From Burkholderiaceae bacterium (GTDB taxonomy: Bacteria; Pseudomonadota; Gammaproteobacteria; Burkholderiales; Burkholderiaceae_E), in the NCBI GenBank assembly GCA_021166725.1, contig JAJPES010000065.1:20962-84961 (forward strand): a DNA stretch of 64,000 bases, read 5' to 3'. The position numbers and the translations under genes are program-made. The notes beneath the pieces are model-generated. The model was not told the DNA's origin. It worked only from the letters and a program-made list of their open reading frames with translations, and ran no database searches. Shown in pieces: positions 35,475 through 43,691 of the stretch (within the stretch, counting starts at the first letter, position 1; every line of letters starts with the position of its first letter).

Positions 35475-36311
35475 TCAGAGCATCTCGAGCGGCGTCGGCC
35501 CGTCGGGCGGCGCGAACAGTCGATCGAGCTCGTCGGACTCCTGAGGCGACAGCGGCCGCTGCAGCACCTCGGCGTTCTCGCGCAGGCGTTCGCGGTGTGA
35601 GGTTTTCGGGATCGCGATCACGCCGGGCTTCGACAGCAGCCACGCGAGCGCGAGCTGCGCCGGCGTGCGTTCGACGCGTTTCGCCATCTCCTGCAGTCGC
35701 CGGTCTCGCAGCAGCCTTGCCTGCTCGATCGGCGAATAGGCCATCACCGGGATCGAGCGCTCGCGCAGCCACGGCAGCAGGTCCCATTCGATGCCGCGCC
35801 GGCCGAGGTTGTAGAGCAGCTGGTGGGCGGCACAATGCGTGCCGTCGGGCAGCGACCACAGCTCGCGCATCTCGCCGAGGTCGAGATTGCTCACGCCCCA
35901 ATGGCGGATCTTTCCCGCGCGGCGCAGCGCCTCGAAACCCTCGACGGTGTCGGCGAGCGCAAAACTGCCGCTCCAGTGCAGCAGATACAGGTCGATGCAG
36001 TCGGTGCGCAGCCGCTTCAAGCTGCGCTCGCAGGCGGCAACGCTGCCGTCGCGTGAAGCGTTCGACGGCAGCACTTTGGTGACCAGGAAAACCTGGTCGC
36101 GCCGTCCGCCGATTGCTTCGCCGACCAGCGATTCGGAGCGTCCGTCGCCGTACATCTCGGCGGTGTCGATCACCGTGAGCCCGAGGTCGAGGCCGAGGCG
36201 GATGGTGGCGATCTCCTCGGCACGCGCGGCGCCCGTCTCGCCCAGGTTCCACGTGCCCATGCCGAGCGCGGCAAGGCGCTCGCCTCCGGGGAGGGGGACA
36301 GTGGAAGTCAT
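35475..36311 (-). CDS. Aldo/keto reductase
   Basis: NADPH-dependent oxidoreductase of 278 residues. The catalytic tetrad is visible: Asp and Tyr in VIDTAEMYGDGRSESL, Lys in VFLVTKVLPSNASRDG and His in LYLLHWSGSFALADT. The cofactor region VIAIPKTSHRERLRENAEV is normal. The start MTSTVPLPGGERLAALGMGTW was chosen over the longer track ORF, which runs antisense through the antitoxin gene. It converges on the ABC permease. Substrate unknown. Confidence 0.9.
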   Translation of the reverse strand: MTSTVPLPGGERLAALGMGTWNLGETGAARAEEIATIRLGLDLGLTVIDTAEMYGDGRSESLVGEAIGGRRDQVFLVTKVLPSNASRDGSVAACERSLKRLRTDCIDLYLLHWSGSFALADTVEGFEALRRAGKIRHWGVSNLDLGEMRELWSLPDGTHCAAHQLLYNLGRRGIEWDLLPWLRERSIPVMAYSPIEQARLLRDRRLQEMAKRVERTPAQLALAWLLSKPGVIAIPKTSHRERLRENAEVLQRPLSPQESDELDRLFAPPDGPTPLEML

Positions 36312-36387
36312 CGGTTGACGATACTCCGGCCCGAATTGCGCCGCCTGGAGGACGAATGCGAGATGTCTCGAGATGGCAGCGTTCGAT

Positions 36388-36404
36388 ATGTACTGTACAT
36401 TACA
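36388..36404. promoter_or_regulatory. Likely toxin-antitoxin operator (overlapping dyads)
   Basis: ATGTACTGTACAT (36388-36400) is a perfect dyad and TGTACATTACA (36394-36404) is a second one overlapping it. They lie 3-20 bases upstream of the antitoxin ATG, where a ribbon-helix-helix antitoxin would be expected to repress its own operon. Confidence 0.6.
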
Positions 36405-36407
36405 GAA

Positions 36408-36710
36408 ATGACACAGATCAACCTGCACGTTACCCCTGATTTCGAAGAAGCCCTCGAGGCGCTGATGCGTGGCCGTGCGCTGCGGAGCAAGTCCGAAGCG
36501 ATCCGGCACGCGGTGCAGGAGGCCGCGGCGCCATATCTCGCCGTGCCTCCACGGGATTTCTCGTTGTTGCAAGGACTGCTGCTGCGCAGGTGCGCCAAGA
36601 AAGGCGAAGCGACCGGTCGTCCGATTGCCGAGTTGGAACGCGAGATCGACGACGAGATGGACCGCGCGCTGGCGCCTCGCCTGCCGGCGCCGAGCAAGCG
36701 CGCGAAATGA
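36408..36710 (+). CDS. VapB-like ribbon-helix-helix antitoxin
   Basis: Antitoxin of 100 residues. The N-terminus MTQINLHVTPDFEEALEALMRGRALRSKSEAIRHAVQEAA is a CopG-type DNA-binding fold. The C-terminal part (KKGEATGRPIAELEREIDDEM) is charged and should bind the toxin. The track start at 36315 lies before the operator and lacks coding character. The stop overlaps the toxin start by four bases (ATGA). Confidence 0.82.
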   Translation: MTQINLHVTPDFEEALEALMRGRALRSKSEAIRHAVQEAAAPYLAVPPRDFSLLQGLLLRRCAKKGEATGRPIAELEREIDDEMDRALAPRLPAPSKRAK

Positions 36711-37117
36711 TCGTCGATACCTCCGTCGTCGTGGCACTTGCGGCCGGCGAGGCGAGCACCGGCTGGATCCGCAAGACGCTCGACGAACATGCCAGCGCTG
36801 CGTTGCGCATGTCCTGGGTGAACATCGCCGAGTGCGGAATGGTGCTCGAGCGCGCCGTGAGCGGCTCGTCCGAAGCCCTCGAAAGCGCGCTGGCCGCTAT
36901 CGGCATCGAAGCGCTCGAGGCCGATTACTCCATCCTGCGGCTGGCGATCGACGCCCGGGCGCGCTACCCACTGAACTTCGGCGATTGCTTCGCTTACGCG
37001 CATGCGCGTGCTCGAAACGAACCGCTGCTCACGCTGGACCGGGACTTCCTCGCTACCGATCTCGTCGACGTGTTGCACCCCCGGGCCCGTTCGCGCGGAG
37101 CGCGCGCAACGCGCTGA
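36707..37117 (+). CDS. VapC-like PIN-domain ribonuclease toxin
   Basis: PIN nuclease of 136 residues. The acidic active-site residues are in MIVDTSVVVALAAGE, WVNIAECGMVLE and YPLNFGDCFAYAHARARNEPLLTLDRDF, the standard VapC pattern. It is translationally coupled to its antitoxin. The C-terminus (PRARSRGARATR) is basic. The target RNA is unknown. Confidence 0.88.
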   Translation: MIVDTSVVVALAAGEASTGWIRKTLDEHASAALRMSWVNIAECGMVLERAVSGSSEALESALAAIGIEALEADYSILRLAIDARARYPLNFGDCFAYAHARARNEPLLTLDRDFLATDLVDVLHPRARSRGARATR

Positions 37118-37138
37118 CATCGCGCGCCTGCACGCCGC

Positions 37139-38074
37139 TCAGAATCGCGCCTCGGCGATCATCCGGCGGCGCATCGCCTCGTCCGGCATCACGCCCATGC
37201 CCGCCTGCGCATTCGCGCGCATGTGGTCCGGATTCCCCGTCCCCGGAATCGCGCAGGTCACCGCGGGGTGCGACACGACGAACTTCAGCAGCAACTGCGC
37301 CCAGCTGTCGCAGCCGATCTCGCTCGCCCACGAGGGCAGTGGCCGGTCGCGCAGCGAGCGCAGCAGCCCTCCGCCGCCGAACGGTCGATTGACCAGCACG
37401 GCGACGCCGCGCTCGGCAGCGAGCGGCAGGATGCGCTCGTCGGCCGTGCGTTCGTCGATCGAGTAGTTCAACTGCACGAAGTCGAGCGGTTCGGAACGCA
37501 GCACCTGCTCGAGCTGCGGATACGCGCTCGACGTGTAGTGCGTGACGCCGACGTAGCGGATGCGGCCGTTCTCCTTCCATTTGCGCAGCACCGGCAGGTG
37601 CGTTCGCCAGTCGACGAGGTTGTGCACCTGCATCAGGTCGATCGTCTTCGCGCGCAGCAGTAGCAACGACTCCTCCATCTGCCGCAGGCCGGCTTCGCGC
37701 CCGGAGGTCCAGACCTTCGTCGCGACGAAGGCACGATCGCGCGTGCGGGTCTGCTCGAGCAGCCGCCCCGCGACGTCTTCGGCGCGCCCGTACATCGGCG
37801 AGCTGTCGACGACCGAGCCGCCGGCGTCGAACAGCGCGAGCAGCACCTGGCGCAGGCGCTCGTATTCGGCGCCGGTGGGCGCGACGTCGAAACCCTGCCA
37901 GGTGCCGCAGCCGATGACGGGGAGCGGCTCGCCGGACGACGGGATCGGTTTGCGGTGCATCGTGACATCCCGGGAAGCATCGTGCTGCGCGAAGGTGGGC
38001 ACGGCGTGACGCGCCAGCGCAACCGCGGCCGCGCCGCGGGTCGCGATGCCGAGCATACGGCGGCGTGGGTTCAT
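37139..38074 (-). CDS. Aldo/keto reductase with Tat-like leader
   Basis: Oxidoreductase of 311 residues. The first 30 residues (MNPRRRMLGIATRGAAAVALARHAV) look like a twin-arginine signal, so a periplasmic location is likely, as found for a known subset of aldo/keto reductases. The catalytic residues are seen in VVDSSPMYGRAEDV, FVATKVWTSGREAG and DLMQVHNLVDWRTH. VTCAIPGTGNPDHMRANAQAG follows near the C-terminus. It converges on the toxin gene and is not obviously co-transcribed with ybaK. Confidence 0.88.
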   Translation of the reverse strand: MNPRRRMLGIATRGAAAVALARHAVPTFAQHDASRDVTMHRKPIPSSGEPLPVIGCGTWQGFDVAPTGAEYERLRQVLLALFDAGGSVVDSSPMYGRAEDVAGRLLEQTRTRDRAFVATKVWTSGREAGLRQMEESLLLLRAKTIDLMQVHNLVDWRTHLPVLRKWKENGRIRYVGVTHYTSSAYPQLEQVLRSEPLDFVQLNYSIDERTADERILPLAAERGVAVLVNRPFGGGGLLRSLRDRPLPSWASEIGCDSWAQLLLKFVVSHPAVTCAIPGTGNPDHMRANAQAGMGVMPDEAMRRRMIAEARF

Positions 38075-38128
38075 GCTGCCGGTCGCGAGAGTCGTGCCGC
38101 CCCGCCCGATGTCGAACGTGCAGCAGTA

Positions 38129-38608
38129 TCAGTGCAGTGCCCCACGGCAGAAATGCCCGTGCAGCGCCGGACCCATCAGCTCCCGGAACTGCTCGGCCGA
38201 CATCCGCAGCAGCCGCTCGTGATCGCCGCCCTCCAGGTAGACGACGTCGTTGTCGTCCAGCTCGTCGTCGACGATCGTCTCGACGCCCCAGGCCATGCCC
38301 ACCGGCGGCACGGCACCCGGCACGCAGTCTTCGAACATCGACGCGATGCGCCGCTCGTCGCACAGGTGAAGATGCCTGCGCCCGAGCATGACGGACAACT
38401 GCCCGAGCATGACCGACTTGTCGGATGGAACCACCGCGAGCATGCAGCCCGCATCGTCCTCGAGCAGCACCGACTTGGCGAGCTGGGCCGGCGGTACGTG
38501 GGCGCTGCGCGCGGTTTCCGCACTGGTGCGGCTCGGCTCGTGCTCGCAGATCTCGTATTCCGTACCGTGGCTGTCGAGGTAATCGGTCAGGCGATGGGAG
38601 ATCGACAT
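38129..38608 (-). CDS. YbaK/EbsC family aminoacyl-tRNA deacylase
   Basis: Editing-domain protein of 159 residues that probably hydrolyses mischarged tRNA. The sequence opens MSISHRLTDYLDSHGTEYEICEHEPSRTSAETARSAHVPPAQLAKSVLLED. The YbaK motif AVVPSDKSVMLGQLSVML and a C-terminal GGDHERLLRMSAEQFRELM follow. Its 5' leader and first 20-odd codons recur as two short scars at 56421-56485 and 58445-58500, so this gene once had paralogs nearby. A G/C-rich hairpin sits in the leader. Confidence 0.88.
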   Translation of the reverse strand: MSISHRLTDYLDSHGTEYEICEHEPSRTSAETARSAHVPPAQLAKSVLLEDDAGCMLAVVPSDKSVMLGQLSVMLGRRHLHLCDERRIASMFEDCVPGAVPPVGMAWGVETIVDDELDDNDVVYLEGGDHERLLRMSAEQFRELMGPALHGHFCRGALH

Positions 38609-38640
38609 GATGGCCTCCGCCGTTCGTGGGATGACGATCC

Positions 38641-38664
38641 GCCCGGCGGCGAAGCCGGCCGGGC
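38641..38664. repeat. G/C-rich hairpin in the ybaK leader
   Basis: GCCCGGCGGCGAAGCCGGCCGGGC is a 24-bp near-perfect stem-loop 32 bp upstream of the ybaK start on its strand. A matching hairpin (cccggcggaaaagcctgccggg) stands at the same place before the ybaK scar at 56.4 kb, so it belongs to the duplicated unit. A second small hairpin (CGCCCCATCGGGGCG) lies at 38685-38699. Confidence 0.6.
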
Positions 38665-38764
38665 TTCACGGTACAAGTAGTCTGCGCCCCATCGGGGCGT
38701 GCCACAACCCGCGTTCCCGAGGCCTTGCGTGCGACCATCGACCCCACCGTCCTTCGTCCACGAC

Positions 38765-39469
38765 ATGCCCATCTCGCCCAAAGCCGTCGTGCTCCTCAGC
38801 GGCGGCCTCGACTCGACCACCGTCCTCGCGATCGCCAGGAGCCGAGGCTTCGTTGCCTGCGCGCTGAGCTTCCGCTACGGACAGCGCCACATCATCGAAA
38901 TCGACAGCGCGCGCAGAGTCGCGCACGCCTTCGGCGTGCAGGACCACGTCGTTGCCGAGATCGACCTGCGGGTCTTCGGCGGATCGTCGCTGACCACCGA
39001 GGCGGAAGTTCCGAAGGACCGCCCCGCCTCGGAAATGAGCCGCGGCATCCCGAGCACCTACGTCCCGGCGCGCAACACGATCTTCCTGTCGTTCGCGCTC
39101 GGCTACGCCGAGGTGCTCGGTGCGAGCGACATCTTCATCGGCGTCAACGCGCTCGACTACAGCGGCTACCCCGATTGCCGCCCGGAATACATCGACGCCT
39201 TCGAGCGGATGGCCAACCTGGCGACGAAGGCGGGCGTCGAGGGCACGGCCAGGACGAAGATCCACGCGCCGCTGAGCCACATGACCAAGGCCGACATCGT
39301 GCGCGCCGGGACCGCGCTCGGCGTCGACTATTCGATCACGAGCAGCTGCTACGACCCGGGCGCCGACGGGCGTCCCTGCCTGCGCTGCGACTCCTGCAGG
39401 CTGCGCGCGAAGGGCTTCCGGGATGCGGGGCTGAAGGATCCGCTGCTGGAGCGCTTCGAAGCACCGTAG
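38765..39469 (+). CDS. queC: 7-cyano-7-deazaguanine synthase QueC
   Basis: ATP-dependent enzyme of 234 residues that converts 7-carboxy-7-deazaguanine to preQ0 in queuosine synthesis. The ATP-pyrophosphatase motif is [39 protein letters not shown], the [13 protein letters not shown] block, [20 protein letters not shown] and the zinc-binding C-terminus [26 protein letters not shown] are complete. The start MPISPKAVV was chosen over the longer track ORF. A deleted second copy lies at 53783-54161. No other que gene is in the window. Confidence 0.95.
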   Translation: MPISPKAVVLLSGGLDSTTVLAIARSRGFVACALSFRYGQRHIIEIDSARRVAHAFGVQDHVVAEIDLRVFGGSSLTTEAEVPKDRPASEMSRGIPSTYVPARNTIFLSFALGYAEVLGASDIFIGVNALDYSGYPDCRPEYIDAFERMANLATKAGVEGTARTKIHAPLSHMTKADIVRAGTALGVDYSITSSCYDPGADGRPCLRCDSCRLRAKGFRDAGLKDPLLERFEAP

Positions 39470-39490
39470 GCAAGCGCGGAAAGGGCAGGC

Positions 39491-40435
39491 TCACTTCCTC
39501 GACGACAAGGCGTCGCCCCCCGCCGCCCCGCGCGCCGACCCCTCTCCCGTCAGCACCGGTCGCAGGTTCTCGATCTCCTCGACCATGAAGTCGAAGAACG
39601 CGCCCACCCGCGGTGTACGCCGAAGCTCGCGCGTCGTCATCACGCGCCAGGGTCGCGTCAGCGCGGGAATCGGCCCGAGCACGCGCACGAGTTCGTGTTC
39701 GTCGTCGCCCAATGCGGTCGGCAACGCGGCAAGTCCGATCCCCGACAGCGCCGAGCGCAGCACTCCGAGAATACTGTCGTTGCGCGCGACGAAATGCGCC
39801 TTCGGCGCGACCTCGCGCAACCATCCGGCGGCACGGTGCAGCGACAGCGTGTCGTCGAAGCCGATCAACGGGTGCCGCTCGAGGTCTGCTACGCAGGTCG
39901 GCCGCCCGCGCAACTCGACGTAGCGCCGGCTCGCGTAGACGCCCCATTGCGATACGCCGATTCGACGCGCGACGAGGGCGCTGTCGGGCGTCTCTCCGGC
40001 GCGCAGCGCGACGTCGGCCTCGCCACGCTCGAGATCGACGTACTTGTCGCTCATCACGAACTGCACGTCGATGCCGGGATAGCGCTCGTGGAAGCGGTCG
40101 AGCAAGCCCGCCGCCGCCATCCGGAAGACGAGCGGCTCGGGACACGTGACGCGCACGACGCCGGAGAGATCGTGTCGAAAAGCCTCGATGCGTTGCTGCA
40201 ACGCGAGCACCGCCTCTTCCACGCGCTGTGCTTCCGCCAGCAGCGACTCGCCGAAAGCGGTCAGCCGGTAGCCGGTGGGCAGGCGGCGCACCAGCGGATA
40301 GCCCACGCCGCGCTCGAGCGCGCAGAGTCTGCGCTGCACGGTGGATTGATCGACGCCGAGAAGGCGCGCCGCCGCGATCGTGCTTCCCTGGCGGGCCACG
40401 GCGAGGAAGGGCTTCAGGTCGTCCCAGTCGAACAC
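39491..40435 (-). CDS. LysR family transcriptional regulator
   Basis: Regulator of about 314 residues starting with GTG (VFDWDDLKPFLAVARQGSTI). The winged helix is AAARLLGVDQSTVQRRLCALE. The effector domain includes YPGIDVQFVMSDKYVDLERGEADVALR and GIGLAALPTALGDDEHELV. The region upstream of the GTG in the track ORF is antisense to the next gene. It is divergent from the heme-copper-like membrane protein gene. Fragments of a paralog survive at 51880-52067. Confidence 0.9.
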   Translation of the reverse strand: MFDWDDLKPFLAVARQGSTIAAARLLGVDQSTVQRRLCALERGVGYPLVRRLPTGYRLTAFGESLLAEAQRVEEAVLALQQRIEAFRHDLSGVVRVTCPEPLVFRMAAAGLLDRFHERYPGIDVQFVMSDKYVDLERGEADVALRAGETPDSALVARRIGVSQWGVYASRRYVELRGRPTCVADLERHPLIGFDDTLSLHRAAGWLREVAPKAHFVARNDSILGVLRSALSGIGLAALPTALGDDEHELVRVLGPIPALTRPWRVMTTRELRRTPRVGAFFDFMVEEIENLRPVLTGEGSARGAAGGDALSSRK

Positions 40436-40543
40436 GGGGCCCCCGCATTTCTGCGGCCAGATTATGCAGCGGTGCGCCTTACGCCGTGGCGGTCGCCCTC
40501 CTAGACTGAGCGGTTCCTGATTCCCACTGGATGGAGGCCGACC

Positions 40544-40978
40544 ATGAAGAACCTCGCGAACTGGTTCCTGCGACTTGCGGTGCTCTACTTCATCGCCGGC
40601 GTGTCGTTGGGGCTGTACATGGCGGCCAGCCAGGACCACACGATGCACCCGGTGCACGCGCACCTGAACTTGCTCGGCTGGGTGAGCCTGGGGCTGTTCG
40701 GACTGTTCTATCGCGTCGTGCCCGAGGCCGCGACGACGAGGCTCGCGCAGGCGCACTTCTGGCTCTACGTGCCGGCGCATTTCGTGATGATGGTGCTGCT
40801 GTTCGAACTGTTCCGCGGTCATGCCGCGGTCGAGCCTTTCCTCGGCGTGGCGGCGTTCGTCGTCGGCGCGGGCGTGCTGTGCTTCGCGGCCGTGGTGTGG
40901 CGGCACACCGGTAACGTCGCCGAATCGTTTGGCGAGCGGTTGATCGCCCGACCGGCAGCGCGACACGAGATCGTCTGA
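40544..40978 (+). CDS. Heme-copper oxidase subunit I-like small membrane protein
   Basis: Membrane protein of 144 residues with four hydrophobic segments. MHPVHAHLNLLGWVSLGLFGLFYRVVPE resembles the histidine-containing helices of cbb3-type oxidase subunit I and of related short cytochrome-oxidase-like proteins, so a heme-binding role is possible but unproven. AHFWLYVPAHFVMMVLLFELF follows. The start MKNLANWFLRLA has AGGCCG-like spacing only. It is divergent from the LysR gene, which may regulate it. A 35-bp piece of a second copy survives at 52068-52108. Confidence 0.72.
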   Translation: MKNLANWFLRLAVLYFIAGVSLGLYMAASQDHTMHPVHAHLNLLGWVSLGLFGLFYRVVPEAATTRLAQAHFWLYVPAHFVMMVLLFELFRGHAAVEPFLGVAAFVVGAGVLCFAAVVWRHTGNVAESFGERLIARPAARHEIV

Positions 40979-41123
40979 GGCGAGCGCAACGGCGCTCGCG
41001 CGCCGACGGAACGCGACCCGCGCGGTCGCGCTTTCCGAGCAGCATGGGCCCGGGTGAACCTGCGCCCGGAACGACCGACGCCGAACCGGAGTCGTTCGCT
41101 ACTCCTTGCTGCCGGATACGGCG

Positions 41124-41588
41124 ATGCGCCTGCGACTTCCGTCGTCCTTGCTGCTGTGCGCACTGGCTTTGCAAGCCGGATGCATGCTTCCGATTCCTAC
41201 GCCCGAGCACAAGGTGCTCGCCGGCAAACCGGTGTCCGAGGAGCAACTCGCCATCCTCACCCCCGGCGTCACGACGCAACGCGAGGTCGTGGACCGCCTC
41301 GGCCAGCCGGACGTCGTCCGGGAAGAGGCTCGCCTGTACGCCTACGACTGGGTGATGCGACAGGGGATCCTGCGCTGGGCCATCGGGGGCGGATATTCCG
41401 GCGCAGCAGGCATGACGGACCTGCCCAGGCACTACCTGCTGCTCATCCGATTCGACGAGAACGACCGCGTGCAGCGTTTCGAGAGAGCGGTTCGCTCGCC
41501 ACTCGAGCCGTACGGAAAGTTTCTCGAGAAATGGGTGGCCGGCTCCGGCACGAAGTCGTCCGAAGAACCGAAGCAGCAACGGGATTGA
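41124..41588 (+). CDS. BamE/SmpA-like lipoprotein, copy A
   Basis: Outer-membrane lipoprotein of 154 residues from MRLRLPSSLLLCALALQAGC, with a clear lipobox LQAGC. The segment LTPGVTTQREVVDRLGQPD is the typical BamE/SmpA-type motif, followed by EARLYAYDWVMRQGILRWAIGGG. Function may be in envelope maintenance. The track start TTG at 41106 would lengthen the signal peptide by six residues. The second lipoprotein gene begins seven bases after its stop. A paralog of the same length lies at 54248-54712. Confidence 0.8.
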   Translation: MRLRLPSSLLLCALALQAGCMLPIPTPEHKVLAGKPVSEEQLAILTPGVTTQREVVDRLGQPDVVREEARLYAYDWVMRQGILRWAIGGGYSGAAGMTDLPRHYLLLIRFDENDRVQRFERAVRSPLEPYGKFLEKWVAGSGTKSSEEPKQQRD

Positions 41589-41595
41589 ACGGCCG

Positions 41596-42249
41596 ATGCG
41601 ACGCGTGCCCGGCAAGCTTGTCCTCGCCTCGATACTCCTCGCTCTTGTGGGCTGCGCCTCGACCGGTGCGCCGACTGCCGAGGAAAGAACGGCGGTCGCC
41701 GCGAGCGAGAAGGCGATCGTGCTGGTGAGGGTGCAATGCACGATCGAGAACCGACAGCCATGTGAACCCTTCCGTCACGTGGTGGGGGACGACAACATCG
41801 GCGTGGGTCTGGGTTCGTTCCAGACCGGCGGCGAACCCGAGCGGCTGGCAAGCCGCTTCCTGTCGCCGCAATCGCGCAAGGACGGCTGGACCTTTCTCGT
41901 CCTCGCGCCGGGCACCTACTACCTGGCCTTCTACCCGCCCCGGCGCACCGACGTGTTCACCTATGCGCGCGGCATCAAGGACGCCCCTCGCTGGCGGATC
42001 GACGTCCCGCCGGACGCCCGTATCGCCTACGTCGGAACGATGCGTCTCAGCGGCGCAAGCGATCGCCTGCTCTTCGGCGGATCGATCATGCGATCGATCC
42101 GCGCCGACGAGATGAGCGTGGCGAACGAAGAAGAGCTCGCGCGCGCGCTCGTGAAGGCGGAATTGCCGGGGGCCGGCGAACTGCACACCGTGCTCATGAA
42201 GTTGCAGGAAGGGCCGACGATCCTGCATGCGCCGTTGCCGGCGCGGTAG
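41596..42249 (+). CDS. Lipoprotein of unknown function, copy A
   Basis: Lipoprotein of 217 residues. The signal peptide MRRVPGKLVLASILLALVGC ends in a lipobox at C20. The soluble part contains VVGDDNIGVGLGSFQTGGEPERLASRFLSPQSRKDGWTF and a YYLAFYPPRRTDVFTYARGIKDAPRW block that resembles a beta-sandwich. I do not recognise a family. It pairs with the BamE-like lipoprotein as a two-gene unit, and the same pair recurs at 54248-55373 with most residues unchanged. Confidence 0.78.
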   Translation: MRRVPGKLVLASILLALVGCASTGAPTAEERTAVAASEKAIVLVRVQCTIENRQPCEPFRHVVGDDNIGVGLGSFQTGGEPERLASRFLSPQSRKDGWTFLVLAPGTYYLAFYPPRRTDVFTYARGIKDAPRWRIDVPPDARIAYVGTMRLSGASDRLLFGGSIMRSIRADEMSVANEEELARALVKAELPGAGELHTVLMKLQEGPTILHAPLPAR

Positions 42250-42274
42250 CGCCCGTGGCTCCCGGATCGGGCCC

Positions 42275-43657
42275 TCAAAGCCTCCTGACTTTCACCGCCT
42301 TTCCCTTCACCTTGCCCTCGCCGAGCCCGCGCAGCACTTCCGCCGCGATCGCCCGCTCGACGGCCACGCAGGTCGAGAATTCGTCGACGTCGATCTTGCC
42401 GATCTGCCCGGCCCGGAAACCGAGGTCCTTGGTGAGCGCGCCCAGCACGTCACCGGGGCGGATCTTGTCCTTGCGTCCGCCGAGAATCTGCAGCGTGGTC
42501 ATCGGCGGGCGCAGCGGCTGCGGGTCGCGCGAAGGCACGAGCTCGCTCAGCGAGTGCCATTCGCTGTCTTCGCCCTGCATCCGCTGGATGCGGGCGATGC
42601 GCTCCATCTCGTTGCGGCTGACCAGGCTGAACGCCCGCCCGGTTTCGTCGACGCGACCGGTGCGCCCCACCCGATGCGTATGCACTTCGCTGTCGGGCGT
42701 CACGTCGACGTTGATCACCGCCTCGATCCCGGCGATGTCCAGGCCGCGCGCCGCCACGTCGGTGGCCACCAATACGCTGCAACTGCGGTTGGCGAAGCGC
42801 ACGAGCACCTGGTCGCGCTCGCGTTGCTCGAGATCGCCGTGCAACTCCAGCGCGACGATGCCCTGCGCCTGCAGCAGTGCGCGCAGTTCGCTGCAGCGCT
42901 GCCGGGTATTGCAGAAGGCCAGCGTGCTCACCGGCCGATAGTGATCGAGCAGCAGGCCGACGGCGTGCAGCCGCTGGTCGTCCTGCACTTCGTAGAAGCG
43001 CTGGCGGATCTTCGTAGCCGCGTGGCGCTCGTCGAGCGTGACCTCCTTCGGTTCGCGCAGGAAGCGCCGCGCGAGCTTCGTGACGCTGGGCGGGTAGGTC
43101 GCCGAGAACAGCAGCGTCTGGCGCTCGCGCGGGCAGCGCTCGATCACGTACGCGATCTCGTCGGCGAAACCCATGTCGAGCATACGATCGGCTTCGTCGA
43201 GCACCAGCGTGTTCAGTGCTTCGAGCGACAAGGTCTCGCGCGACAGATGGTCGACGATGCGCCCCGGCGTGCCGACGACGATGTGCGCACCGTGCGCCAG
43301 GCTCGCGATCTGCGGCCGAATCGTCGAGCCGCCGCACAGGACCAGCACCTTGACGTTGTCTTCGGCGCGCGCGAGGCGCCGGATCTCGCGCGCAACCTGC
43401 ACCGCGAGTTCGCGCGTCGGGCACAGCACCAGCGCCTGTACCGCGAAACGTCGGACGTCGAGCCGCGCCAGCAGCGGCAGCGCGAAAGCCGTCGTCTTGC
43501 CGCTGCCGGTTTTCGCTTGCGCGATCAGGTCGTGACCGGCCAGCGCCAGCGGCAGGCTCGTCGCCTGGATGGGCGTCATGCGCTCGTAGCCAAGCTGCGC
43601 GAGGTTGGCGAGCGCGGCGGGGGAGAGGGGAAGGGCGTCGAAAGCGGTGTCGATCAT
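42275..43657 (-). CDS. dbpA: ATP-dependent RNA helicase DbpA
   Basis: DEAD-box helicase of 460 residues that acts in large ribosomal subunit assembly on 23S rRNA hairpin 92. Motifs are AQAKTGSGKTTAFALP (I), PTRELAVQVAREI (Ia), TPGRIVDHL (Ib), VLDEADRMLDMGF (II), LFSATYPPSV (III) and VATDVAARGLDIAGIEAVIN (V). HTHRVGRTGRVDETG (VI) completes them. The C-terminal RNA-binding domain KIDVDEFSTCVAVERAIAAEVLRGL matches DbpA. The start MIDTAFDALPLSPAAL was preferred to the track start. It is divergent from the RIO kinase gene. Confidence 0.93.
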   Translation of the reverse strand: MIDTAFDALPLSPAALANLAQLGYERMTPIQATSLPLALAGHDLIAQAKTGSGKTTAFALPLLARLDVRRFAVQALVLCPTRELAVQVAREIRRLARAEDNVKVLVLCGGSTIRPQIASLAHGAHIVVGTPGRIVDHLSRETLSLEALNTLVLDEADRMLDMGFADEIAYVIERCPRERQTLLFSATYPPSVTKLARRFLREPKEVTLDERHAATKIRQRFYEVQDDQRLHAVGLLLDHYRPVSTLAFCNTRQRCSELRALLQAQGIVALELHGDLEQRERDQVLVRFANRSCSVLVATDVAARGLDIAGIEAVINVDVTPDSEVHTHRVGRTGRVDETGRAFSLVSRNEMERIARIQRMQGEDSEWHSLSELVPSRDPQPLRPPMTTLQILGGRKDKIRPGDVLGALTKDLGFRAGQIGKIDVDEFSTCVAVERAIAAEVLRGLGEGKVKGKAVKVRRL

Positions 43658-43691
43658 CCCGGATTGTCGCAGAGGCGCAGAATGCGCCCCC

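Noticed and set aside
38681-38764. Possible preQ1 riboswitch upstream of queC
   Set aside because: Only a short GC hairpin (CGCCCCATCGGGGCG) is present. The A-rich tail and pseudoknot needed for a preQ1 aptamer are missing.
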